From Siphonodentalium dalli (Eukaryota > Mollusca > Scaphopoda > Gadilida > Siphonodentaliidae), in contig CP136069.1 of the NCBI GenBank assembly GCA_032622095.1, positions 123,122,126 to 123,186,125 on the forward strand: 64,000 nt of DNA, written 5' to 3'. The notes beneath the pieces were generated by a model. That model did not search any database and had not been told where the DNA came from. It saw nothing but the letters and a program-made list of their open reading frames with translations. Shown piece by piece: positions 12,243 to 21,380 of the stretch (position 1 is its first letter; each line of letters opens with the position of its first letter). The translations under genes were made by a program, and so were the position numbers.

Positions 12243-13678
12243 AGGCAATTGCCAGGTTTATACAGTCACGCGTTCGTGTAACTTACCATGAGTGTTGGCA
12301 TTGACCATGGATGTCACCTGACTCGCGTGATCATTTCGCCTACACGTACACTGTCAAACCGCTTAGAAGTTTTGTATCCAACGTGTAGCAGATGGAACTT
12401 GTAACGAAGGGGAATAAGCCATGCACTATAGCTATTCTGGTAACCAATTGAGCAATCAACACTGTCCAGGAATAGGTTTGCTTGCGCGGAAATATCTTAA
12501 TTAAATTGAAACTGGTCGAATTATGACCACTTGTTCTCGCAACCGAATTGGCTTTACATGTTTCGCTAGACATTGGCCGATATATATAAACGTGTAGGTT
12601 TGGTGCCATAAAATCATATAATGGTTCCCGTCATGTGCATCTCCATAGCATCTCCGTTATCTCCATACAATAAAGTAGCACAAGTTACACGTACGTGATG
12701 CTGAACTTGTTATTATCTCACTTCAAAGTATCTGTTACGTCAATGTGTGGTTATTATCTCGATATTCAATTGGGCGTTTAAGTAGTAGCTACACAAGTAA
12801 TTATCTGCATTTGACGATTTTCTTGGTCCATATATAATATATAGATACCAGCTCAACCCAAAAATGCTTCTATTGTCATGTATTTTCATCAGAAGTAAAT
12901 ACAATATAATTTTGTATAGATATCCCATAATGAGTCAGGAGACGTTGGTGTTTTCGATTCTGCATTGCCATTTTACCTGTCAATGTCATGACCTTACGGA
13001 AAAAGCATTATCAGTGGTTGAAATAAGTACCTATCTTGAACATAAAAAGGTGTTCAAATTTTTTTCATAATGTGCAAGAAAGTGTGAAAAACGATCACTT
13101 TGTTTACTCTTCGCCCAGTAGTTATGCATCTCTTATCGTAAGAGTAGTGCTACTTCCGCCCATAGTTGACGTGTTAGCTGTGGAATCCTGCTTCCTATCA
13201 TGCGTGCTGGTTCTAATACCAGAGATACCAGACTTTCGACATGAGATGCTTTTGTTTTGTTTAAGACTGGTGGGGGACATTCCCCTCCCCTAACTCTGGC
13301 GAAAACAACTTTTTGTTTAGAAAGGTCGAGTGCATTTCTCACCGTTTCATGACTATATATACAACATAATTGATAAAAACATGCATGAGATGATTTTTGA
13401 AGGTTTCTGCATAGGTGGGAAAAATATCCCGGCTTGGGCAGTCCCTATCCATCCCTAACACCTTTTTCTCAACAAGAGTACATTTTCTCTTGACCATATC
13501 AATGTTTGCAAATAGCTTGCCTATCACTCCTCTATATAAATTATTTGTATATAGGCTGCCCATGACATAGGGAATCTAATGCATGGTGTAGTTCAATTTT
13601 TTCTAAATGGCACCACTCGCCACGACATATATATGTATATATTTGCTCTGGTTGTGGCCAAAATATTTTATATTGAAA
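12243..13678. other. No recognisable feature
   Basis: Short open frames are present (for example 12340-12609), but I recognise no protein family, splice context or RNA. Confidence 0.35.
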
Positions 13679-13684
13679 CATGAT
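13679..13684. repeat. Left 6-bp target-site duplication (CATGAT)
   Basis: CATGAT lies directly outside the left terminus of the giant palindrome and again directly outside the right terminus at 22409-22414. Six bp is the length reported for Polinton/Maverick insertions. Confidence 0.8.
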
Positions 13685-14712
13685 AGAAGAATAGGAGGCT
13701 CGTTCGCCTCACATCTAAAAATAGAATCTTTGGGGTCTAAAATTGGTTGTACTAAAATATTCCCAAAATATCAAAACCCAAAAAAAATTTCAAAACTTCC
13801 AAAAATTATTTTTTCCAAAAAATTTCAAAATCCCAAAACTTCCAAAAAATTTTAAAACCCCAAAATTTCAAAAGAAAAAATTTCAAAACCCTCAAAATTA
13901 TTTCTCCAAAAAAAGTTTAAATAAAAAATTTATAACGAGTTTTCGGTTTCTGATAATCTCGATATTAAAAAAAATGTCGAATGTTAAATTATTTGCGCGT
14001 AATATCTTTCGTTATTTTTTTTGTTCAACCAATGTTTCAATGTATTTATTAATCGATGTTTAGAAATAGCTTTATTGGACATTGTGACCATCGGTATGAA
14101 TGCATACATTCCAGTGTTTTATCGGACGCAGTTCATATAATTGTCATACCTGAAAATAGACACCATTACTTTTACATAAATAATAAAGAGCGTTTATTCT
14201 TTACACTCTCTCTATCCCAGATGAAGTTATTGAGTATATGACAGGTGTGTATTATCGTGAATTATTGGAAGTATTGAGATGTACTATGTTGAATCACTAA
14301 CGGTCGAAAATTGTAATGTGAAATTACAACCCTCCAGAATGAATTGTCATATTCGCTGTACACGCAATCACACACGCGACATTGGTGGTAACAATGTGTC
14401 TTTCACACTTTGCTTTACCAAATGAATTATATTATTTCCCCGTTCACAGTTATATGCTATTCAGAAAACATATCGACTTAATGTCTGAACAAACGGGTTA
14501 GTATCAATTAAGGTTGATAAACTGTGTCATTGTTAGCATTAACACGATAATTAGTTATCCAAAACATGCATACATATTACGTCCAGGTCACTCAATTATA
14601 GAAATTGCTTCGGTGTCATTGTTATAACAACATTACGTAATAACCACTTATCACTCCATTCACACTTACGATCATTTTGTATACCAAAAATTTCAATATA
14701 ATGAAGATGACG
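13685..14712 (+). repeat. Outer terminal segment, left (1,028 bp)
   Basis: Mirror image of 21381-22408. After the AG terminus comes an A-rich block (about 13740-13930) of short degenerate CCAAAAATTTCAAAA-type units. The open frames across it are low-complexity artefacts. At about 14180 it carries ATAATAAAGAGCGTTTAT, which also occurs in the inverted repeats around the reverse transcriptase at 31.6 and 35.9 kb. No gene is supported. Confidence 0.8.
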
Positions 14713-14867
14713 AAAAGTTACCTATAATTCTGCTGTGGTTAAGCCACAACAACAACAACAACAACAACACCAACAACACCAACAACAACAACAACAACAA
14801 CAACAGTCACCAAGCGACATAACATCCTGTTTTGATGATCCAATGGCCAATGTCCATGAAGATTTTA
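14713..14867 (+). pseudogene. Deleted mini-unit: ITR fused to an ATPase gene fragment (left arm)
   Basis: It starts with the inner-unit terminal sequence (AAAAGTTACCTATAATTCTG) and jumps straight to the poly-Q codons. It continues in the sense frame through the stretch corresponding to residues ~63-82 of the ATPase, then breaks off at 14867 into the next terminal repeat. Most of the gene is missing on both sides. Mirror copy at 21241-21380. Confidence 0.75.
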
Positions 14868-14952
14868 TTTCCGATGCAAGTCATATTTCAGACTAACTCC
14901 TGAAAAGTTACCTATAATTCTGCTGTGGTTAAGCATTCCATTATTTAGGGCA
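14868..14952 (-). repeat. Terminal inverted repeat of the inner ATPase unit, outer end (left arm)
   Basis: Contains CTAACTCCTGAAAAGTTACC followed by TATAATTCTGCTGTGGTTAA. It is the inverted counterpart of 17915-17995 at the hairpin end and stops at TTTCCGATG, where the hairpin arm is truncated. Confidence 0.8.
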
Positions 14953-15126
14953 TACCTGTATGTAGGCCTACCAGTGGATGAATAGTCTGCCGGAGAAGTA
15001 CTGTGTAGACAGGTCTTGTCGGTAAGAAAGTCAGACGAGTAGTGAAGGCTCGGCTATTAAAACATAGTAATGCGATAGCGAACATCAAACGAGTCTGCGC
15101 ACGCATATCTGTCAAAGGATACAATG

Positions 15127-15214
15127 GCAGTCATTGGTCAATTTATCCCCGGTGTCAGCTCGGTACAATAACAGTCATTGGTCAATTTATCCCCGGTGTC
15201 AGCTCAGTACACAA
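15127..15214. repeat. 44-bp tandem duplication
   Basis: CAGTCATTGGTCAATTTATC and the following CCCGGTGTCAGCTC occur twice in direct order. Mirrored in the right arm near 20885-20975. Confidence 0.85.
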
Positions 15215-15247
15215 TCGGCACGAAGCCGGAGGTCATAATTACTCTTA

Positions 15248-15806
15248 CGAATGAAGAGCGTTGAACATATACGAAATTATTACACGAATGAACTGAAATT
15301 TATATTTCACATCTTACCAACAACAGATACAGACATAGTCATAGTGTTATACTATCTTACATGTACCCATGCTGTGACATCATTCGAAGGGGCAATACAC
15401 GCAAGGAGTTAAAGTGACACGAAACAAGGGACGTGATGTAATATTGGTGTTTGAATCTTAAAGGAACACAAGACACTCTAAAGGGACACTCATTATGAAT
15501 GAATGTTAACAATACAAGCGCACGAATGAAGAGCGTTGAACATATACGAAATTACTACACGAATGAACTGAAATTTATATTTCACATCTTACCAACAACA
15601 GATACAGACATAGGCATAGTGTTATACTATCTTACATGTACCCATGCTATGACATACTTAAAGGGGGATAATGCACGCACGGTGTGGAATGTTAAAGTGA
15701 CACGAAACAAGGGACGTGATGCAATATTGGTGTTTGAATATTAAAAGGAACACAAGACACTCTAAAGGGACACTCATTATGAATGAATGTTAACAATACA
15801 AGCGCA
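15248..15806. repeat. ~275-bp tandem duplication (left arm)
   Basis: Two direct units, 15248-15522 and 15523-15806, each starting CGAATGAAGAGCGTTGAAC and ending AATACAAGCGCA, with small internal differences. Mirrored at about 20284-20843. Confidence 0.85.
15499..15744 (+). CDS. Possible 81-aa protein within the duplicated block
   Basis: An ATG-started frame of 81 codons covers the second 275-bp unit. The peptide is mixed in composition (MKSVEHIRNYYTNELKF... in the middle) with a hydrophobic stretch ILPTTDTDIGIVLYYL. In the first unit the same frame diverges and stops early. It is antisense to the ATPase of this arm. I do not recognise the family, and coding is unproven. An identical frame lies at 20364-20609 on the minus strand. 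Confidence 0.25.
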   Translation: MNVNNTSARMKSVEHIRNYYTNELKFIFHILPTTDTDIGIVLYYLTCTHAMTYLKGDNARTVWNVKVTRNKGRDAILVFEY

Positions 15807-15978
15807 GTGGTTGAAAGTTAAAATGACAGATCAATATTTAAGGGTCAAATTTTCGGGCACTTAATGCACCTTTTATCATTACGTATCGTTTCTCACTCTA
15901 CAATTCCCAATAATCCACACACTCTCTCCCCCCAGCTTATAGATATATAACGAAAACGAGAATATCATGTTGATGAAG

Positions 15979-15984
15979 TTTATT
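15979..15984 (-). terminator. Polyadenylation signal of the left ATPase unit
   Basis: AATAAA on the minus strand, five bases after the stop codon of the downstream reading frame; its mirror is at 20124-20129. Confidence 0.6.
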
Positions 15985-15989
15985 GAAAT

Positions 15990-16373
15990 TTAATCGTCCG
16001 AATTGTCATCACTTTCGTCAGAAGTGTCATATGTTACGTCCATGAATTTTTCTAGCATCGGTTTGTACTTTAATATTGACATTTTCACTGCATCACATTC
16101 TCCATAACCATTATTCAAATATTTGTCGACTTTATCCATGACTCTGTTGTGCAGAGTCCCATTGCGCAGCTGCAGATACGATACTATTGTCCAAGCATAA
16201 TCATTCATAAAGTGTATCATATCTTTACTTTTAAGGTCCTTGTCAGCTTGTTCTTTTGCTTCTGCGTCTTTCGAGCCATTTTCCTTATACGTGTCCACTT
16301 TATCACTCCATTCCTCACGTGTTTTATCTCTACTTTCATCACACAAACTTTTGAAGTATTCATCTTCATTCAA
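15990..16373 (-). pseudogene. C-terminal acidic part of the ATPase protein, now out of frame (left arm)
   Basis: A 127-codon acidic/lysine-rich frame ending in a run of D/S/E (DTSDESDDNSDD). Its first codon is TTG, not ATG, and it directly overlaps the end of the ATPase frame. Comparing arms, a 13-bp segment present at about 19697-19709 in the right arm is absent here. Without that deletion, the frame would run on from the zinc-finger region. It is therefore more likely the separated C-terminus of one larger protein than an independent gene. Identical peptide at 19735-20118. Confidence 0.55.
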
Positions 16374-17524
16374 TTTAATTTCCTTATTCTGACTATCATT
16401 AATTTTCGTTTTAACTTATTTTCTTGACACCAGTTTTTTACGTGTCTCTGAACATCATAATGATCTGCGAACAAAAGCCCGCATTCGTTACAAGGGTACG
16501 ACATGTCTTCTCGAATGTTTTGACGGTTCTTCTTATTAATTTCATCGAGCTCACCAGGTGGCCGTATGTCGTTAGTATAGTCATTATGTTGACCCTGGGG
16601 CACAATATAATTATATGTTATGCCCTTCTGTTGACCAGGGAGTTCTCTGTCATCGTATTTCATCGCATTCTGTTGACCCTGGGTCTCAGTGTCTTTTGTA
16701 TGTTTTTTCATCCCATTCTGTTCATCTGGGTGTTCTCTGTCTTTTTGGAGATTATATTTCATGCCATTCCATTCACCCCTATGTTGGTTCGTGTCCTCTT
16801 TTAGTACATTCTGTCGCAGACGTAATGTGTCCGGTGTTGCGGCTTTTAAATCCACCAGTAGGTAACCGTACGGTTCACTCGTCGCTTCCGAAAACTCTCG
16901 AACCATACGCTGAGGACATTCAGGATACATCTGTCTTGATAATGTTGAAATTAATCCCTTGTCGATTGGGTTATTGAACAATACCAAATATTGACAATTT
17001 CGTCGTTGCGTTGGATCTTTGTTGTAGTAGAAATTCTGGTTCAAACTTATCAAAGATAAGTTCAAATGGTGACTTCCTTCGGAATGCAAATCATTAACTC
17101 TCTGGTCTTTTGATGAAGTTTGCATCAAGTCATCGAGTATAACTATATTTTTATACCGGGGGTTGATAAGCGAATCCAAGTTTGCTGGTATTCCTCGTAT
17201 AAAGTTGACCTGAGGGGTGACGGTATACTTTAATTCGTCATATAGGGGCTGCCAATATTTATAAAACCATATTATTCTGTCAGGTGCGGGTGATATTTTT
17301 GAGGCAGACTTTTGTAGTAAGGTTTTCACGAAGTATGTCTTACCACAAGATGTCGGTCCACTTACACATGCCGTGAATGGATGCTTGAAAATAAAATCTT
17401 CATGGACATTGGATCATCAAAGCAGGATGTTATGTCGCTTGGTGGCTGTTGTTGTTGTTGTTGTTGTTGTTGTTGATGATACTGTTGTTGTTGTTGTTGT
17501 TGTTGTTGTTGCGGCTGATGATAC

Positions 17525-17558
<34 letters not shown>

Positions 17559-17646
17559 CTGAAGGCGTGTGTTTAACTTTGATATGACGCTTCAAACTAT
17601 CTTGCCAAGCATAGACACTTAAGCACTCTTCACATTGATACTTCAT
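16370..17646 (-). pseudogene. Zinc-finger/poly-Q P-loop ATPase, frameshifted copy (left arm)
   Basis: The minus-strand gene starts at 17646 with a C2H2 finger (C5, C8, H21, H26), then two glutamine runs separated by YH-containing spacers. Compared with the right arm, one 7-bp direct-repeat unit (within CCAATGGCCAATG) is missing near 17415. This shifts the frame just before the ATPase domain, and the ATPase then stays open in the shifted frame down to 16370. Walker A (GPTSCGKT) and Walker B (IVILDDLM) are intact as sequence. Unlike the right copy, the C-terminal finger keeps its last cysteine (C-x2-C...H-x4-C). Further down, a 13-bp deletion separates the acidic tail. Function, by family: ATP-driven DNA packaging; this copy is probably non-functional. 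Confidence 0.8.
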
Positions 17647-17687
17647 TTTCCTATATAATCAGTGAAATCGAGCGTTCTTCTATGCAC

Positions 17688-17701
17688 CTATATTTATATA
17701 G
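17688..17701 (-). promoter_or_regulatory. TATA-like box for the left ATPase gene
   Basis: CTATATAAATATAG on the minus strand, about 42 bases upstream of the ATG at 17646; the mirror image is at 18439-18452. Confidence 0.55.
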
Positions 17702-17914
17702 AACAGAAACAAGGGAAACGTGGTGGACTAGTTAACTAGTTCAGGCTGTCGTTCACAACGTCTCTTAGTGTTGTTTGTACTGGATACAAATTTATCACAT
17801 TAGCTACAATACAACCTACCTATCCAAATGTCAATGCAATTATGAGTGATTTCAATATGAACACTCTATTATATAGATATGTGTAACCTGGTGACTGACA
17901 TGATGATACAGTTA

Positions 17915-18000
17915 TGCACTAAATAATGGACTGCTTAACCACAGCAGAATTATAGGTAACTTTTCAGGAGTTAGTCGGAAATATGGCTTGTTGCCATTCA
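17915..18000 (+). repeat. Terminal inverted repeat of the inner unit, hairpin end (left arm)
   Basis: Reads TGCACTAAATAATGGACTGC then TTAACCACAGCAGAATTATA and AACTTTTCAGGAGTTAGTC, leading into the central hairpin. It is the inverted counterpart of 14868-14952, so the ATPase unit of about 3.1-3.2 kb has matching ends. Confidence 0.85.
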
Positions 18001-18144
18001 TCGGAAAGCTCTCGCCGGCGGCGGCGGTATTGCGGTATTTTACTGCGGCGGCGGCGGTGCCGCCGCCGCCGCCGGGGTCCGCCGCCGGCGGACCCCGCAG
18101 TAAAATACTGCAATGCCGCCGCCGGCGAGAGCTTTCCGATGAAT
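18001..18144. other. Central T-shaped hairpin (A-B-B'-C-C'-A')
   Basis: Outer stem: 18001-18046 pairs with 18097-18144 (with one 3-nt bulge and a mismatch). Inside it sit two independent hairpins. B is CGGCGGCGGCGG (18046-18057) with loop TG and B' CCGCCGCCGCCG (18060-18071). C is GGGGTCCGCC (18074-18083) with loop GCC and C' GGCGGACCCC (18087-18096). This fold plan matches dependoparvovirus-type inverted terminal repeats. The GC content is extreme against an AT-rich background. It forms the axis of the 8.7-kb palindrome. The structure is read from sequence; its role as a replication telomere is inferred. Confidence 0.8.
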
Positions 18145-18145
18145 G

Positions 18146-18233
18146 GCAACAAGCCATATTTCCGACTAACTCCTGAAAAGTTACCTATAATTCTGCTGTG
18201 GTTAAGCAGTCCATTATTTAGTGCATAACTGTA
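18146..18233 (-). repeat. Terminal inverted repeat of the inner unit, hairpin end (right arm)
   Basis: Mirror image of 17915-18000, running out from the central hairpin through CTAACTCCTGAAAAGTTACC to TTATTTAGTGCATAACTG. Confidence 0.85.
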
Positions 18234-18438
18234 TCATCATGTCAGTCACCAGGTTACACATATCTATATAATAGAGTGTTCATATTGAAATCACTCATAA
18301 TTGCATTGACATTTGGATAGGTAGGTTGTATTGTAGCTAATGTGATAAATTTGTATCCAGTACAAACAACACTAAGAGACGTTGTGAACGACAGCCTGAA
18401 CTAGTTAACTAGTCCACCACGTTTCCCTTGTTTCTGTT

Positions 18439-18452
18439 CTATATAAATATAG
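18439..18452 (+). promoter_or_regulatory. TATA-like box for the right ATPase gene
   Basis: CTATATAAATATAG, 42 bases upstream of the ATG at 18494. With its mirror copy it makes the central region a divergent promoter pair about 740 bp apart. Confidence 0.55.
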
Positions 18453-18493
18453 GTGCATAGAAGAACGCTCGATTTCACTGATTATATAGGAAA

Positions 18494-18620
18494 ATGAAGT
18501 ATCAATGTGAAGAGTGCTTAAGTGTCTATGCTTGGCAAGATAGTTTGAAGCGTCATATCAAAGTTAAACACACGCCTTCAGAACAACAACAACAACAACA
18601 ACAACAGTATCATCAGCCGC

Positions 18621-18675
<55 letters not shown>

Positions 18676-19696
18676 GCCACCAAGCGACATAACATCCTGC
18701 TTTGATGATCCAATGGCCAATGTCCATGAAGATTTTATTTTCAAGCATCCATTCACGGCATGTGTAAGTGGACCGACATCTTGTGGTAAGACATACTTCG
18801 TGAAAACCTTACTACAAAAGTCTGCCTCAAAAATATCACCCGCACCTGACAGAATAATATGGTTTTATAAATATTGGCAGCCCCTATATGACGAATTAAA
18901 GTATACCGTCACCCCTCAGGTCAACTTTATACGAGGAATACCAGCAAACTTGGATTCGCTTATCAACCCCCGGTATAAAAATCTAGTTATACTCGATGAC
19001 TTGATGCAAACTTCATCAAAAGACCAGAGAGTTAATGATTTGCATTCCGAAGGAAGTCACCATTTGAACTTATTTTTGATAAGTTTGAACCAGAATTTCT
19101 ACTACAACAAAGATCCAACGCAACGACGAAATTGTCAATATTTGGTATTGTTCAATAACCCAATCGACAAGGGATTAATTTCAACATTATCAAGACAGAT
19201 GTATCCTGAATGTCCTCAGCGTATGGTTCGAGAGTTTTCGGAAGCGACGAGTGAACCGTACGGTTACCTACTGGTGGATTTAAAAGCCGCAACACCGGAC
19301 ACATTACGTCTGCGACAGAATGTACTAAAAGAGGACACGAACCAACATAGGGGTGAATGGAATGGCATGAAATATAATCTCCAAAAAGACAGAGAACACC
19401 CAGATGAACAGAATGGGATGAAAAAACATACAAAAGACACTGAGACCCAGGGTCAACAGAATGCGATGAAATACGATGACAGAGAACTCCCTGGTCAACA
19501 GAAGGGCATAACATATAATTATATTGTGCCCCAGGGTCAACATAATGACTATACTAACGACATACGGCCACCTGGTGAGCTCGATGAAATTAATAAGAAG
19601 AACCGTCAAAACATTCGAGAAGACATGTCGTACCCTTGTAATGAATGCGGGCTTTTGTTCGCAGATCATTATGATGTTCAGAGACACGAAAATTAA
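18494..19696 (+). pseudogene. Zinc-finger/poly-Q P-loop packaging-type ATPase (right arm, C-terminus truncated)
   Basis: The 400-residue frame is ATG-started. Residues 5-26: C2H2 zinc finger (C5, C8, H21, H26). 31-61: glutamine runs of 8 and 19, encoded almost purely by CAA. 85-100: HPF...GPTSCGKT, the Walker A motif (93-100). 164-171: LVILDDLM, Walker B. 197-201: SLNQN with the conserved-type glutamine. About 250-270: PYGYLLVDLK. The domain plan resembles viral/Polinton genome-packaging ATPases (FtsK/A32-like), which translocate DNA into capsids; that is family knowledge. A 34-bp deletion after H396 removes the last cysteine of the C-terminal finger and ends the protein early. Nothing else in the packaging pathway is present in the window. 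Confidence 0.8.
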
Positions 19697-19734
19697 CTGA
19701 GGACCCGGATGATAGTCAGAATAAGGAAATTAAA

Positions 19735-20118
19735 TTGAATGAAGATGAATACTTCAAAAGTTTGTGTGATGAAAGTAGAGATAAAACACGTGAGGAATGG
19801 AGTGATAAAGTGGACACGTATAAGGAAAATGGCTCGAAAGACGCAGAAGCAAAAGAACAAGCTGACAAGGACCTTAAAAGTAAAGATATGATACACTTTA
19901 TGAATGATTATGCTTGGACAATAGTATCGTATCTGCAGCTGCGCAATGGGACTCTGCACAACAGAGTCATGGATAAAGTCGACAAATATTTGAATAATGG
20001 TTATGGAGAATGTGATGCAGTGAAAATGTCAATATTAAAGTACAAACCGATGCTAGAAAAATTCATGGACGTAACATATGACACTTCTGACGAAAGTGAT
20101 GACAATTCGGACGATTAA
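19735..20118 (+). pseudogene. C-terminal acidic part of the ATPase protein, out of frame (right arm)
   Basis: Identical 127-residue frame to 15990-16373. Here the frame is open upstream through about 19681 without a start codon, in a different phase from the ATPase because of the 34-bp deletion. Charged and probably helical, with an acidic tail. Family not recognised. Confidence 0.55.
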
Positions 20119-20123
20119 ATTTC

Positions 20124-20129
20124 AATAAA
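20124..20129 (+). terminator. Polyadenylation signal of the right ATPase unit
   Basis: AATAAA five bases after the stop codon at 20116-20118; mirror of 15979-15984. Confidence 0.6.
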
Positions 20130-20283
20130 CTTCATCAACATGATATTCTCGTTTTCGTTATATATCTATAAGCTGGGGGGAGAGAGTGTGTGGATTATTG
20201 GGAATTGTAGAGTGAGAAACGATACGTAATGATAAAAGGTGCATTAAGTGCCCGAAAATTTGACCCTTAAATATTGATCTGTC

Positions 20284-20843
20284 ATTTTAACTTTCAACCA
20301 CTGCGCTTGTATTGTTAACATTCATTCATAATGAGTGTCCCTTTAGAGTGTCTTGTGTTCCTTTTAATATTCAAACACCAATATTGCATCACGTCCCTTG
20401 TTTCGTGTCACTTTAACATTCCACACCGTGCGTGCATTATCCCCCTTTAAGTATGTCATAGCATGGGTACATGTAAGATAGTATAACACTATGCCTATGT
20501 CTGTATCTGTTGTTGGTAAGATGTGAAATATAAATTTCAGTTCATTCGTGTAGTAATTTCGTATATGTTCAACGCTCTTCATTCGTGCGCTTGTATTGTT
20601 AACATTCATTCATAATGAGTGTCCCTTTAGAGTGTCTTGTGTTCCTTTAAGATTCAAACACCAATATTACATCACGTCCCTTGTTTCGTGTCACTTTAAC
20701 TCCTTGCGTGTATTGCCCCTTCGAATGATGTCACAGCATGGGTACATGTAAGATAGTATAACACTATGACTATGTCTGTATCTGTTGTTGGTAAGATGTG
20801 AAATATAAATTTCAGTTCATTCGTGTAATAATTTCGTATATGT
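20284..20843. repeat. ~275-bp tandem duplication (right arm)
   Basis: Mirror image of 15248-15806. It carries the same 81-codon frame on the minus strand (20364-20609). Confidence 0.85.
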
Positions 20844-21155
20844 TCAACGCTCTTCATTCGTAAGAGTAATTATGACCTCCGGCTTCGTGCCGATTGTGTA
20901 CTGAGCTGACACCGGGGATAAATTGACCAATGACTGTTATTGTACCGAGCTGACACCGGGGATAAATTGACCAATGACTGCCATTGTATCCTTTGACAGA
21001 TATGCGTGCGCAGACTCGTTTGATGTTCGCTATCGCATTACTATGTTTTAATAGCCGAGCCTTCACTACTCGTCTGACTTTCTTACCGACAAGACCTGTC
21101 TACACAGTACTTCTCCGGCAGACTATTCATCCACTGGTAGGCCTACATACAGGTA

Positions 21156-21240
21156 TGCCCTAAATAATGGACTGCTTAACCACAGCAGAATTATAGGTAA
21201 CTTTTCAGGAGTTAGTCTGAAATATGACTTGCATCGGAAA
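21156..21240 (+). repeat. Terminal inverted repeat of the inner ATPase unit, outer end (right arm)
   Basis: Mirror of 14868-14952. It runs from TGCCCTAAATAATGGACTGC to CATCGGAAA, where it breaks into ATPase gene sequence. Confidence 0.8.
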
Positions 21241-21380
21241 TAAAATCTTCATGGACATTGGCCATTGGATCATCAAAACAGGATGTTATGTCGCTTGGTG
21301 ACTGTTGTTGTTGTTGTTGTTGTTGTTGGTGTTGTTGTTGTTGTTGTGGCTTAACCACAGCAGAATTATAGGTAACTTTT
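21241..21380 (-). pseudogene. Deleted mini-unit: ATPase fragment plus ITR (right arm)
   Basis: Mirror of 14713-14867. The CAA run is about 15 bases shorter than in the left arm. Confidence 0.75.

Noticed and set aside
13743-14063. Lys/Phe/Pro-rich 106-aa frame in the palindrome end
   Set aside because: Low-complexity A-rich repeat; there is no ATG-context or family resemblance, and the same frame appears in the mirror copy.
16149-16977. Plus-strand open frames (92, 126 and 120 aa) opposite the left ATPase
   Set aside because: They are shadows of the minus-strand ATPase frame; the same shadows recur opposite the right copy at 19152-19959.
17373-17576. Poly-Val/poly-Cys open frame
   Set aside because: Antisense reading of the CAA (poly-Q) repeat.
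17912-18228. Four short Arg/Ala-rich open frames at the palindrome centre
   Set aside because: They are readings of the GC-rich hairpin in different frames and mirror each other; no promoter context or conservation is visible.
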